Source: Maribacter aestuarii
GTDB taxonomy: Bacteria; Bacteroidota; Bacteroidia; Flavobacteriales; Flavobacteriaceae
NCBI RefSeq assembly: GCF_027474845.2
Contig: NZ_CP107031.2
Location: 1,750,501-1,814,500, forward strand
Length of the DNA: 64,000 bases
Reading direction: 5' to 3'
Shown here: piece by piece, positions 57,061-64,000 of the stretch
How positions within the stretch are numbered: the first letter of the stretch is position 1
Layout: each line of letters opens with the position of its first letter
Program-made: the position numbers and the translations under genes
The notes under the pieces: model-generated
What the model saw: only the letters and a program-made list of their open reading frames with translations
What the model was told of the DNA's origin: nothing
The model's database searches: none

Positions 57061-57999
57061 ATGATTTCAAGCATTTTTGGAAAAACAAAACCTATCAATT
57101 TCATTATCTTACTAGGTTTTTTGTTTTTTTTCTACTGGTGTGTACAATATTACCTCTTGCATAAAGATTTAGAAGCTCCGCAAGTTCTGGTAGGAATGTT
57201 GGTTTGCGGTATTTTACTATTCAGTGTTTTCGTGGTCGACTTTGTAGTTAAAAGGAACAAACTAACCGGCACCAACTCCTATGCCATGTTGTTCTTTACC
57301 CTTCTGGTGGTGGTTTTTCCAGAAACATTGAGTGATACGAACACTATACTATGCACTTTTTTTTTATTACTTGCCACAAGAAGACTACTCAGTATTAAAT
57401 CCTTAAAAAATAGTAAGCTCAAAATTTTCGATGCTACACTATGGATTATGATTTCCAGTCTCTTTTATGATTGGGCCGTATTGTATATCATTCTGGTGCT
57501 TGCCGCTATTTATATCTATGACCCTAAAAACATAAGGAACTGGTTGGTTATCTTTTCGGGTATATTTTGTTTTTTTCTATTGCTCTTCGGAATGCTTATT
57601 CTTATAGGGAGGGTCGATTTTTTTGAGGCCCATTATACATTCTCCATAGACTTGGAGGCGATTTATCCCCCCAAATGGTGGTCTAGCATTAAGTTGACCC
57701 TATACGTGCTAGCGAACATTTTACTGGCTTTTGCTGCATTTTTGAGATTGGGTAAGTCTGGCGTTGGAAAGATTGTAACTATGCGATTAATCGCACTATC
57801 TTTCGCAATAGGTTTAGCGGTAAATATTTTAGTAGCTACAGATACGACCCTTGCTATTATGGTCACCTTCTTCCCCAGCGTAATATTTGTTACCAATTAC
57901 ATAGAATCCATTAAAAAACAGAACTTACTTGAAGTAATATTGATTTTAAGTATTTTTCTGCCTATTGTAGTGTTCGTTTCTAAACTAATGATTTCATAA
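57061..57999 (+). CDS. DUF6427 family membrane protein
   Basis: A 312-residue protein with about nine to ten transmembrane segments. The opening MISSIFGKTKPINFIILLGF is characteristic of the Flavobacteriia family I recall as DUF6427. Function is unknown; some relatives are placed near glycosyltransferases and purD, as here. The DUF4254 gene follows after a promoter. Confidence 0.82.
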   Translation: MISSIFGKTKPINFIILLGFLFFFYWCVQYYLLHKDLEAPQVLVGMLVCGILLFSVFVVDFVVKRNKLTGTNSYAMLFFTLLVVVFPETLSDTNTILCTFFLLLATRRLLSIKSLKNSKLKIFDATLWIMISSLFYDWAVLYIILVLAAIYIYDPKNIRNWLVIFSGIFCFFLLLFGMLILIGRVDFFEAHYTFSIDLEAIYPPKWWSSIKLTLYVLANILLAFAAFLRLGKSGVGKIVTMRLIALSFAIGLAVNILVATDTTLAIMVTFFPSVIFVTNYIESIKKQNLLEVILILSIFLPIVVFVSKLMIS

Positions 58000-58006
58000 T
58001 TCGGGG

Positions 58007-58014
58007 TATCTTTG
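58007..58014 (+). promoter_or_regulatory. -7 promoter element of the DUF4254/GT9 unit
   Basis: TATCTTTG fits TAnnTTTG and ends 14 bases before ATG 58029. No clear -33 TTTG is found at the usual distance. Confidence 0.5.
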
Positions 58015-58028
58015 TAAAAAATAGGCAT

Positions 58029-58631
58029 ATGTTCAGCGATTTTGCATTTAAAATATTCGAAGAAAGTATTCAAAAGTACCATGTAGAGGATGATGTTTAT
58101 CAATCTTTTGAGAACCCGTATCCAAAGAAAGAAATTTCACATCTATTGTACCGAAAGAATTGGATAGACACGGTACAGTGGCACTATGAGGATATCATCA
58201 GGGACCCAAAAATAAACCCTTCTGAAGCTTTAGTCATAAAGAGAAAGATTGATGCCAGCAATCAGGATAGAACGGATTTAGTAGAATATATTGACAGCTA
58301 TTTCTTAGATAAGTACCAATCGGTAGAAAAAAAGAAAAATGCCACCATTAATACGGAGAGCCCGGCTTGGGCCATAGACCGGCTTTCGATTTTAGCATTA
58401 AAGATTTACCATATGCGTGAGGAAGCCACCAGAATTAATGCCTCCGAGGAACACCGCGAAAAATGCAACAAAAAGCTTCAGGTGCTTTTGGAGCAAAAGA
58501 AAGACCTTTCCATAGCCATAGACCAACTTTTGGCCGACATTGAAGCCGGTGACAAGTATATGAAGGTTTATAAACAAATGAAGATGTATAATGATGAGGA
58601 ATTAAACCCCATCCTCCGTGGTCAAAAATAA
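58029..58631 (+). CDS. DUF4254 domain protein
   Basis: A 200-residue, mostly helical cytosolic protein. It has LLYRKNWIDTVQWHYEDIIRDP and NTESPAWAIDRLSILALKIYHM, the conserved segments of DUF4254, a Bacteroidota family regularly located next to GT9 glycosyltransferases. Function is unknown. It overlaps the GT9 gene by 14 bases, pointing to translational coupling and a shared role in lipopolysaccharide or glycan assembly. Confidence 0.88.
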   Translation: MFSDFAFKIFEESIQKYHVEDDVYQSFENPYPKKEISHLLYRKNWIDTVQWHYEDIIRDPKINPSEALVIKRKIDASNQDRTDLVEYIDSYFLDKYQSVEKKKNATINTESPAWAIDRLSILALKIYHMREEATRINASEEHREKCNKKLQVLLEQKKDLSIAIDQLLADIEAGDKYMKVYKQMKMYNDEELNPILRGQK

Positions 58632-59667
58632 ACCGCAACATGTATTGGTCATCCGACTCTCCGCAATGGGTGACGTCGCCATGACGGTCCCGGTATTAAT
58701 TGCCCTTACCCAGAAATATCCTGAACTTAAAATAACGGTACTCACCAAATCCTTTTATGAACCCATATTGGACCAAATCTCAAACGTATTAGTTTACGGG
58801 GCGGATGTAAAAGGTAGACATAAAGGTTTGCTAGGACTTTGGACATTATATAAAGAATTAATGAGGCTGGATATCACGAGTGTTGCGGATTTGCACAATG
58901 TGCTACGAAGTTCCATACTCAAAACGTTTTTCTGGCTTGGAGGTGTCCCAGTAATACAAATCGATAAGGGCCGTGCGGAAAAAAAGGCATTGACCTCTGA
59001 AACAAATAAAATATTCAAACCGCTAAAGACTACGCATGAAAGATATACCGAGGTCTTTCAACAATTAGGTTATCCAGTTACGTTGGATAGCGGTTGTGTT
59101 AAGTCAAAACAACCTTTATCTGAAGATGTAAAAGAGCGCTTAGTTTTTGATGGAAAACAGTGCATAGGAGTGGCCCCATTTGCTGCCTTTTCGGGAAAAA
59201 CATATCCTTTACATCTTATGGAGACGGTACTTCATAAACTGAATGGTATAAAAACCTATAGGATATTCTTATTCGGTGGCGGTGCAGTTGAGAAACAGCA
59301 ACTGGAACTATGGGAAAATCAATTCGTCAATTGTACTAGTGTAATCGGTAAGATTTCTTTTTCTGAGGAATTAAAACTAATCTCTAATTTAGATTTGATG
59401 CTCGCCATGGATAGTGGTAATGCGCATCTTGCTGCTGTGTATGGTGTTCCTACCATAACCTTATGGGGAGTTACGCATCCCCACGCCGGGTTTTGTCCGT
59501 ACGGGCAAGCGCATAATACAATTCTTTCCGATAGGCAAAAGTTTCCGTTAATACCAACATCCGTTTACGGGAATAAATTTCCAAATGGTTACGACAAGGT
59601 TATGGAAACCATTACGCCGGAGCAAGTAGTAGAAACAATACAGCAAACACTTAGTAATAAAAAGTAG
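58618..59667 (+). CDS. GT9 family (heptosyltransferase-like) glycosyltransferase
   Basis: The 349-residue GT-B enzyme starts at a GTG inside the previous gene. It has VIRLSAMGDVAMTVPVLIAL, VADLHNVLRS, VAPFAAFSGKTYPL, and the nucleotide-sugar site MAMDSGNAHLAAVYGVPTITLWGVTHP. This is the ADP-heptose:LPS heptosyltransferase family, so it likely adds a core sugar to lipopolysaccharide. The substrate in Bacteroidota may differ from heptose. Confidence 0.93.
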   Translation: MVKNKPQHVLVIRLSAMGDVAMTVPVLIALTQKYPELKITVLTKSFYEPILDQISNVLVYGADVKGRHKGLLGLWTLYKELMRLDITSVADLHNVLRSSILKTFFWLGGVPVIQIDKGRAEKKALTSETNKIFKPLKTTHERYTEVFQQLGYPVTLDSGCVKSKQPLSEDVKERLVFDGKQCIGVAPFAAFSGKTYPLHLMETVLHKLNGIKTYRIFLFGGGAVEKQQLELWENQFVNCTSVIGKISFSEELKLISNLDLMLAMDSGNAHLAAVYGVPTITLWGVTHPHAGFCPYGQAHNTILSDRQKFPLIPTSVYGNKFPNGYDKVMETITPEQVVETIQQTLSNKK

Positions 59668-59668
59668 T

Positions 59669-60286
59669 TTATATCGCGATTGGTTTTGCTTCTATCGATT
59701 TAAAGTATTGTCTTAGTTGAGCCATGAAGCGATATTTCCTTGCGCTCGGAGCTGTGCCCACCATTAAAGTGCGTATGCCAAAATAGGAACTTATGAGATA
59801 GGTAGCTACCGCTTCACAATCCACATGCCTATCTATATAACCATTATATTTTCCTTTTTGTAGTGTAGAAACTAGGTTTACTTCCCAAATGGAAACAATA
59901 TCACCCAAATGCTTCATAATATTCTCATTCTTCCCCTGAAATTCTGTTAGGAAGTTACTTAATATACATCCAAAATCCATCTCATTGTGCACAGCCGTTT
60001 CAAGGGCATCATCAAAGCAATTCGTTATAAGTTCTAACGGATTATCATGACCTTCAATCGGTTCAATTAATGTACTGTAAACTTTTCTAGCCATTAAGTT
60101 TTGAACGATCTGTAGGAAGAAATCCTCCTTAGATTCAAAATGATAATAGAAAGCTCCTTTGGAGAGGGATAATTTCTTTAAAATATCGTCTACACTGGTA
60201 TTGAAGTATCCTTTCGTATAAAACAATTCCAATCCGGTTACTTGCATGCGTTGCATGGTAGCCATGCGTTTTAAAGTTTTGTCCAT
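59669..60286 (-). CDS. TetR/AcrR family transcriptional regulator
   Basis: I place the start at 60286 (MDKTLKRMATMQRMQVTG), which puts the helix-turn-helix at its usual distance; the frame extends 17 residues to 60337. The DNA-binding part is TGLELFYTKGYFNTSVDDILKKLSLSKGAFYYHFESKE, very typical of TetR proteins. The ligand domain (about 70-205) is unassigned. It is divergent from the bestrophin gene, and TetR proteins often control a divergent neighbour and themselves. Confidence 0.9.
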   Translation of the reverse strand: MDKTLKRMATMQRMQVTGLELFYTKGYFNTSVDDILKKLSLSKGAFYYHFESKEDFFLQIVQNLMARKVYSTLIEPIEGHDNPLELITNCFDDALETAVHNEMDFGCILSNFLTEFQGKNENIMKHLGDIVSIWEVNLVSTLQKGKYNGYIDRHVDCEAVATYLISSYFGIRTLMVGTAPSARKYRFMAQLRQYFKSIEAKPIAI

Positions 60287-60337
60287 TATTTCAAGATTTG
60301 GGTTAATCCGACCATTTGGTCTATACAAAGAACCCAT

Positions 60338-60592
60338 GGATGAATGTTAAACATGGTTTCTTTAGTTGTACTTACGGAAAAAATCGGTCAAAGTTCATAT
60401 TCTCGATGTATTACCTAAATTTTTAAAGTGGTTACAGACTGGGTAGTCGGTTAAAGTGTAGAACTTTTGCGCTAAAAACCTTTTGTAAAAACAATAGTTT
60501 GATTCTAGTGGGTTATAATGTTAGGATAATGTGGGAGATGAAATAACCAATACTATCCTTATTTTTGAATAGACCAGTTAAACCATATCCTT
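60338..60592. promoter_or_regulatory. TetR/bestrophin divergent regulatory region
   Basis: The 255 bases hold no gene. TATTTTTG at 60560-60567 is the likely -7 element of the bestrophin gene. GACT-GGGT-AGTC at 60437-60448 is a small palindrome, partly resembling operators of TetR regulators, and could be the binding site of the adjacent regulator. The operator call is a guess. Confidence 0.35.
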
Positions 60593-61648
60593 ATGCACAC
60601 AAAAAAGAAGTATTCCATTCTAGAAATGGTCCTATGGACCAGATTTGAAACATTACTATTTATTGCAATAATTAGTATTTGCGTTGCCGGCTACTTCTTT
60701 TTGGACCTGCAATGGTTAGAAATACCTTGGACACCGTTGGCTTTGATAGGAACAGCGGTGGCTTTCGTCATCGGGTTTCAGAACAACTCGTCCTATGGTC
60801 GAATTTGGGAAGCGCGTAAAATATGGGGAGGTATTGTAAATACCTCTAGAACGTTCGGCATGTTCCTACAGGACATGATAACAAACGAATATTGTCAAAC
60901 AACAGTTTCCCAAGGGGAATTGGAAAAGGAAATTAAGATATTGACCTATCGTCATATCGCATGGATGACTGCATTGCGCTACGCTATGCGAGCCCCTAAA
61001 CCTTGGGAAACGATACTGAAGCAACGAACTGATCGTGAATGGGGTCTGCTTCCGCCAGAAATGGAAAATAAATTGGAAAACGATTTGGAGCTTTACATCT
61101 CAAAAGAGGACTTAAATTCCATTTTACAAAAAAGCAATAAACAGACCGCTTTGCTCTACCTACAATCGCATCATCTTAGAAAATTAAAGGAGAAAGGGCT
61201 TATTTGGGAATTTTCTTTTTTAGAGTTAGAAGGTGTTCTTCAGAAACTATTTACGCTCCAAGGCCAAAGCGAAAGAATTAAGAATTTTCCCTATCCTAGG
61301 CATTTTGCTACACTTAATCATTATTTTATGTGGGTCTTTATATTGGTACTCCCTTTGGCGCTTGTCCCGCAATTTGGAGAAATTGGCAGTAAAATAGCTA
61401 CATCAAATCCAGTTATTGGTAAATTCTTTGTCTGGGCAACCATTCCCTTTTATGTAATTGTTGCCTGGATATTTCACACTATGGAAAGGATTGGACGAAC
61501 TGGTGAGAACCCTTTCGAAGGTTCTGCTAATGATGTGCCTATCTCCACCATAGCAAGAGGAATTGAGATTGACCTAAGACAGAATTTAGGAGAAGGGGCC
61601 GATGACATTCCAAAACAGTTTCCCGAAAAGCATCATACGCAGTTTTAA
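60593..61648 (+). CDS. Bestrophin-like (UPF0187) anion channel
   Basis: The 351-residue protein has about four membrane helices: FETLLFIAIISICVAGYFFL, WTPLALIGTAVAFVIGF, and two near residues 243-262 and 281-300. It carries the conserved GFQNNSSYGRIWEARKIWGGIVNTSR, the bestrophin channel signature, and GENPFEGSANDVPISTI near the end. Bacterial bestrophins are pentameric anion or cation channels in the inner membrane. It may be controlled by the divergent TetR. Confidence 0.92.
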   Translation: MHTKKKYSILEMVLWTRFETLLFIAIISICVAGYFFLDLQWLEIPWTPLALIGTAVAFVIGFQNNSSYGRIWEARKIWGGIVNTSRTFGMFLQDMITNEYCQTTVSQGELEKEIKILTYRHIAWMTALRYAMRAPKPWETILKQRTDREWGLLPPEMENKLENDLELYISKEDLNSILQKSNKQTALLYLQSHHLRKLKEKGLIWEFSFLELEGVLQKLFTLQGQSERIKNFPYPRHFATLNHYFMWVFILVLPLALVPQFGEIGSKIATSNPVIGKFFVWATIPFYVIVAWIFHTMERIGRTGENPFEGSANDVPISTIARGIEIDLRQNLGEGADDIPKQFPEKHHTQF

Positions 61649-61690
61649 ATACAGGTCAGTGTTTAAAATGGCAAAAGAGGTCGATTAGGA

Positions 61691-62746
61691 CTACGCTACC
61701 GTACCCTGACAACTACTTCCAGCTCCAGCCGTACAGCCATAACAATGTTGTGAAATAATGATGTTCCTGTCGTTTAACAAATCCTCGTTATAATCTTTAA
61801 TGTGTTTTACTTTGCTCGCCACCTTCAGGTCCAGCATTTGGTTAAAATCACAATCGTACAACCAACCGTCCCAGCTTATGGAAATCGTGTTGGTACACAT
61901 GACGTTTGCCACAGCGGAAGGGTTATAAGCCTCAACCAGGGCATACATATAGTCCTCATAGTTCTCGGAAGCAATCAAATAATCTAAGAAACGTGCGATA
62001 GGGAGGTTGGTTATGGCAAATAGATTATGGAACTGAATGCCGAAATCTTCATCCAATGCCTTTTTAAAGTCCTTTTCCATGGCCGCTTGGTCTCCTGGCA
62101 GGTACGCGCCAGAGGGATTATAGACCAAATCCAATCTCAACGAACTTCCCGGCATACCGTATCCACGTTTATTGAGTTCTTGCAGGGCTTTTATCGATTT
62201 GTCAAAAACGCCATCACCACGTTGTTTATCCGTTTTACCACGGGTATAATGTGGCATGGAGGAAATAACATGAACGTTATGCTTCTTAAAGAAATCCGGT
62301 AAATCGTAGTATTTTTTATTCGCACGGATTATGGTAAGGTTGGACCTTACAATAAAATCCTTGATGCCTGCTTTGGCGGCCTCTTCTACAAACCATCTAA
62401 AATCAGGGTTCATTTCAGGAGCTCCTCCGGTTAAATCCAATGTATGCGCCTCGGTATTCTTAATGACCTCCAAACATTGCATCATGGTTTCGCGGGTCAT
62501 AATCTCTTTTCGGTCAGGTCCTGCATCCACATGACAGTGTTCACAGACCTGGTTGCACATATACCCCACGTTTATCTGTAGTATTTCAAGCTTTTTTGGC
62601 CGCAACGGAAAGTGTCCAATTTTTGAAATCTTATCCTTGAAATAGGGGAGTTCCCCATCGGCAAAGATTCCTCCGTTTAAAATATCGAGCTGTCTTTTGC
62701 TTTCTGCTAGCTCGTTTCCTTTTGCTTTTAATGATTTTGTAGCCAT
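61691..62746 (-). CDS. arsS: Arsenosugar biosynthesis radical SAM protein ArsS
   Basis: A 351-residue radical SAM enzyme: the [4Fe-4S] motif is C64-x3-C68-x2-C71 (GYMCNQVCEHCHVDAG), with LDLTGGAPEMN as the SAM-binding strand. The C-terminus has further cysteines (MCTNTIS, LYDCDFNQ, HCYGCTAGAGSSCQG) for auxiliary clusters or substrate binding. These match ArsS, proposed to act on an adenosyl-dimethylarsine intermediate in making arsenosugars. The upstream neighbour encodes an arsenosugar-associated peroxidase-like domain, which supports the call. Both are on the minus strand with an 84-base gap. Confidence 0.9.
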   Translation of the reverse strand: MATKSLKAKGNELAESKRQLDILNGGIFADGELPYFKDKISKIGHFPLRPKKLEILQINVGYMCNQVCEHCHVDAGPDRKEIMTRETMMQCLEVIKNTEAHTLDLTGGAPEMNPDFRWFVEEAAKAGIKDFIVRSNLTIIRANKKYYDLPDFFKKHNVHVISSMPHYTRGKTDKQRGDGVFDKSIKALQELNKRGYGMPGSSLRLDLVYNPSGAYLPGDQAAMEKDFKKALDEDFGIQFHNLFAITNLPIARFLDYLIASENYEDYMYALVEAYNPSAVANVMCTNTISISWDGWLYDCDFNQMLDLKVASKVKHIKDYNEDLLNDRNIIISQHCYGCTAGAGSSCQGTVA

Positions 62747-62830
62747 TTCTTTTTTTATTTTGATTCACGGTTTTCCGTTAATCGTTGTCCTTCTAATTCC
62801 AACAACTAACAACAGAAAACGATCAACTAT

Positions 62831-64000
62831 TTACATCGATAATTTATCATACTTGTTCATCATCTGTACTCCGTGTACCAAGGTTGCACCACTTTCAATA
62901 GCGGCTCCAACATGCACGGCTTCCATCATTTCTTCTTTGGTAATGCCCTTTTGTAAACCATCTTTGGTATAGGCATCAATACAGTAAGGACATTTTACTA
63001 CATGGGAAACTGCCAAGGCAATTAATGATTTCTCCCTAGCACTTAGTGCGCCTTCTTCGAAAACCTTACCATAATAATCAAAGAATTTGGTGCCGAGCTC
63101 TTCGCTCCATTCCGTAATCTTACCAAATTTTCTGAGGTCCTTTGGATCGTAATAAGAATCTGCCATCTTTTTTTGTGTTTTAAGTTCTTTATTTGCTGTA
63201 CTCGATTTGTCTAAATTGATCGGGATACCTTGTTCCATTTTTTCCAGTTCCGGAAGTATTTCCATATTGTCCCAAATACCGGAGGACAAGGTGTCCGCAT
63301 ATGCTTCAGGTAAGTGATTTCTGAACATCAACTGTTGAGCGGTCTTATAATCATATTCAAAAGACCGATGAGTATATTTTATTTCTTCACCATCCGTTTC
63401 CAATACCATATACCACACTCTGGTCGTGCCGTCATTTGCAGGCATGCCTATAACCCCTGGGTTTAGCCATAACTTATCTTTTAGGGATTGATGGAATGGG
63501 AGTCCGCAGTGTCCAGCTATAATCACATCACTTTGGGTATTTTCAAAGCATTTTTCCTTACTGTCATGGGCATTGGATTTGAATATAAATTCTGACGTAT
63601 TCCCGTAATTACCATGAACCACGCTAATTTTCTTTCCATTGTATTCAAAACCTATATTTTCCGGAATTTCAGAAATCCATTGTAAGGATTCATTCGATAA
63701 CCGCCCTTTGGTATATGGAAACCATAGTTTGGAAAAACTATCGCATCGCCCACCGGCTTTAAAATCACACCCACAGTCCTCACTATCGTTTGCTAGTTGT
63801 AATTCTACGTTTCCAGCGATACTAAGAGCATCCCATTTTCTAAATAATCGAATGGTTTCCTCCGGTTGTGCGCAATATCCGGTAATGTCACCCGTACAAA
63901 TGCAGTTCTCCGGGGCAATACCTTCTGTTTTAGCAATTGAAATTAACTGCTCCAATGCCTGTAGGTTGCCATACACGCCCCCAAAAAGCAATAGCTTACC
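62831..64000 (-). CDS. Metallophosphoesterase fused to arsenosugar-associated peroxidase-like (CMD/AhpD) domain, 5' partial
   Basis: The frame is open at the right window edge, so the N-terminus is missing. Residues about 1-230 of the visible part are a calcineurin-like phosphoesterase: CTGDITGYC, AGNVEL, VVHGNYG and IAGHCGLP motifs. Its first motif, usually D-x-H, reads FGGVYGN. The last 111 residues (from MADSYYDPKDL at 63166) form a carboxymuconolactone-decarboxylase/AhpD-like domain with CPYC and HVGAAIESGA, the arsenosugar-associated peroxidase-like family, normally a separate protein. The two parts join across a T7 run at 63168-63174, so the fusion could be a homopolymer artefact: one more base would end the phosphoesterase some 60 bases on. 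The ATG at 63166 could also start the domain alone. ArsS lies directly downstream. Confidence 0.82.
   Translation of the reverse strand, partial: GKLLLFGGVYGNLQALEQLISIAKTEGIAPENCICTGDITGYCAQPEETIRLFRKWDALSIAGNVELQLANDSEDCGCDFKAGGRCDSFSKLWFPYTKGRLSNESLQWISEIPENIGFEYNGKKISVVHGNYGNTSEFIFKSNAHDSKEKCFENTQSDVIIAGHCGLPFHQSLKDKLWLNPGVIGMPANDGTTRVWYMVLETDGEEIKYTHRSFEYDYKTAQQLMFRNHLPEAYADTLSSGIWDNMEILPELEKMEQGIPINLDKSSTANKELKTQKKMADSYYDPKDLRKFGKITEWSEELGTKFFDYYGKVFEEGALSAREKSLIALAVSHVVKCPYCIDAYTKDGLQKGITKEEMMEAVHVGAAIESGATLVHGVQMMNKYDKLSM

Overview
The window looks like a chromosomal segment of a marine member of the Flavobacteriaceae (Bacteroidota). The support is a giant SprB-repeat adhesin with a type B T9SS sorting domain followed by a PorP/SprF protein, promoters of the Bacteroidota TTTG / TAnnTTTG type, few Shine-Dalgarno sites, many small families typical of Flavobacteriia (DUF4837, DUF4254, DUF6341, DUF6427, DUF6909 and a 58-residue DUF6747-like protein) and an arsenosugar locus. 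Family names come from my reading of the proteins; no database was searched. Layout: (1) 1-17.6 kb holds the 3' part of a >5,500-residue secreted adhesin and its PorP/SprF partner. The adhesin contains a perfect 1,782-base tandem duplication plus a partial third copy, in DNA much richer in G+C than its flanks, and an older 1,734-base super-repeat. (2) 17.6-32 kb is housekeeping: folB, two tRNA-Cys-like genes, a nested-stem element, a DoxX-like protein, frameshifted holB, pgk, a lytic transglycosylase, a PorE-like OmpA protein, tatA, an M23 peptidase, a GH3 enzyme and a DUF6909 protein. (3) 32-55.5 kb is a surface-polysaccharide locus on the + strand: a Wzz-like protein, rfbBACD for dTDP-rhamnose, two polymerase/ligase-like membrane proteins, a Wzx flippase, glycosyltransferases, a sub-operon from 41.4 to about 52.3 kb of less usual composition, and at the end a phosphoglycosyl transferase and a UDP-xylose synthase. 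(4) 55.5-64 kb has purD, small Flavobacteriia families, a GT9 enzyme, a divergent TetR/bestrophin pair and the arsenosugar genes (ArsS and a phosphoesterase joined to a peroxidase-like domain), cut by the window edge. The most unusual system is the 41.4-52.3 kb sub-operon. It encodes a HAD phosphatase, a class II aldolase, a protein with two nucleotidyltransferase domains, GtrA plus a polyprenyl-phosphate-type GT2, a GDPD-like enzyme, and three large membrane GT-C-like proteins. One of these carries a fused uridine-kinase-like P-loop domain. I infer that it makes an activated small sugar or polyol-phosphate unit and moves it to the periplasmic face through a lipid carrier. At least four genes (holB, two polymerase-like genes, one GT2) are out of frame by exactly one base at or beside short homopolymers. 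Either the assembly has homopolymer errors or some glycan genes are phase-variable; reads would decide.
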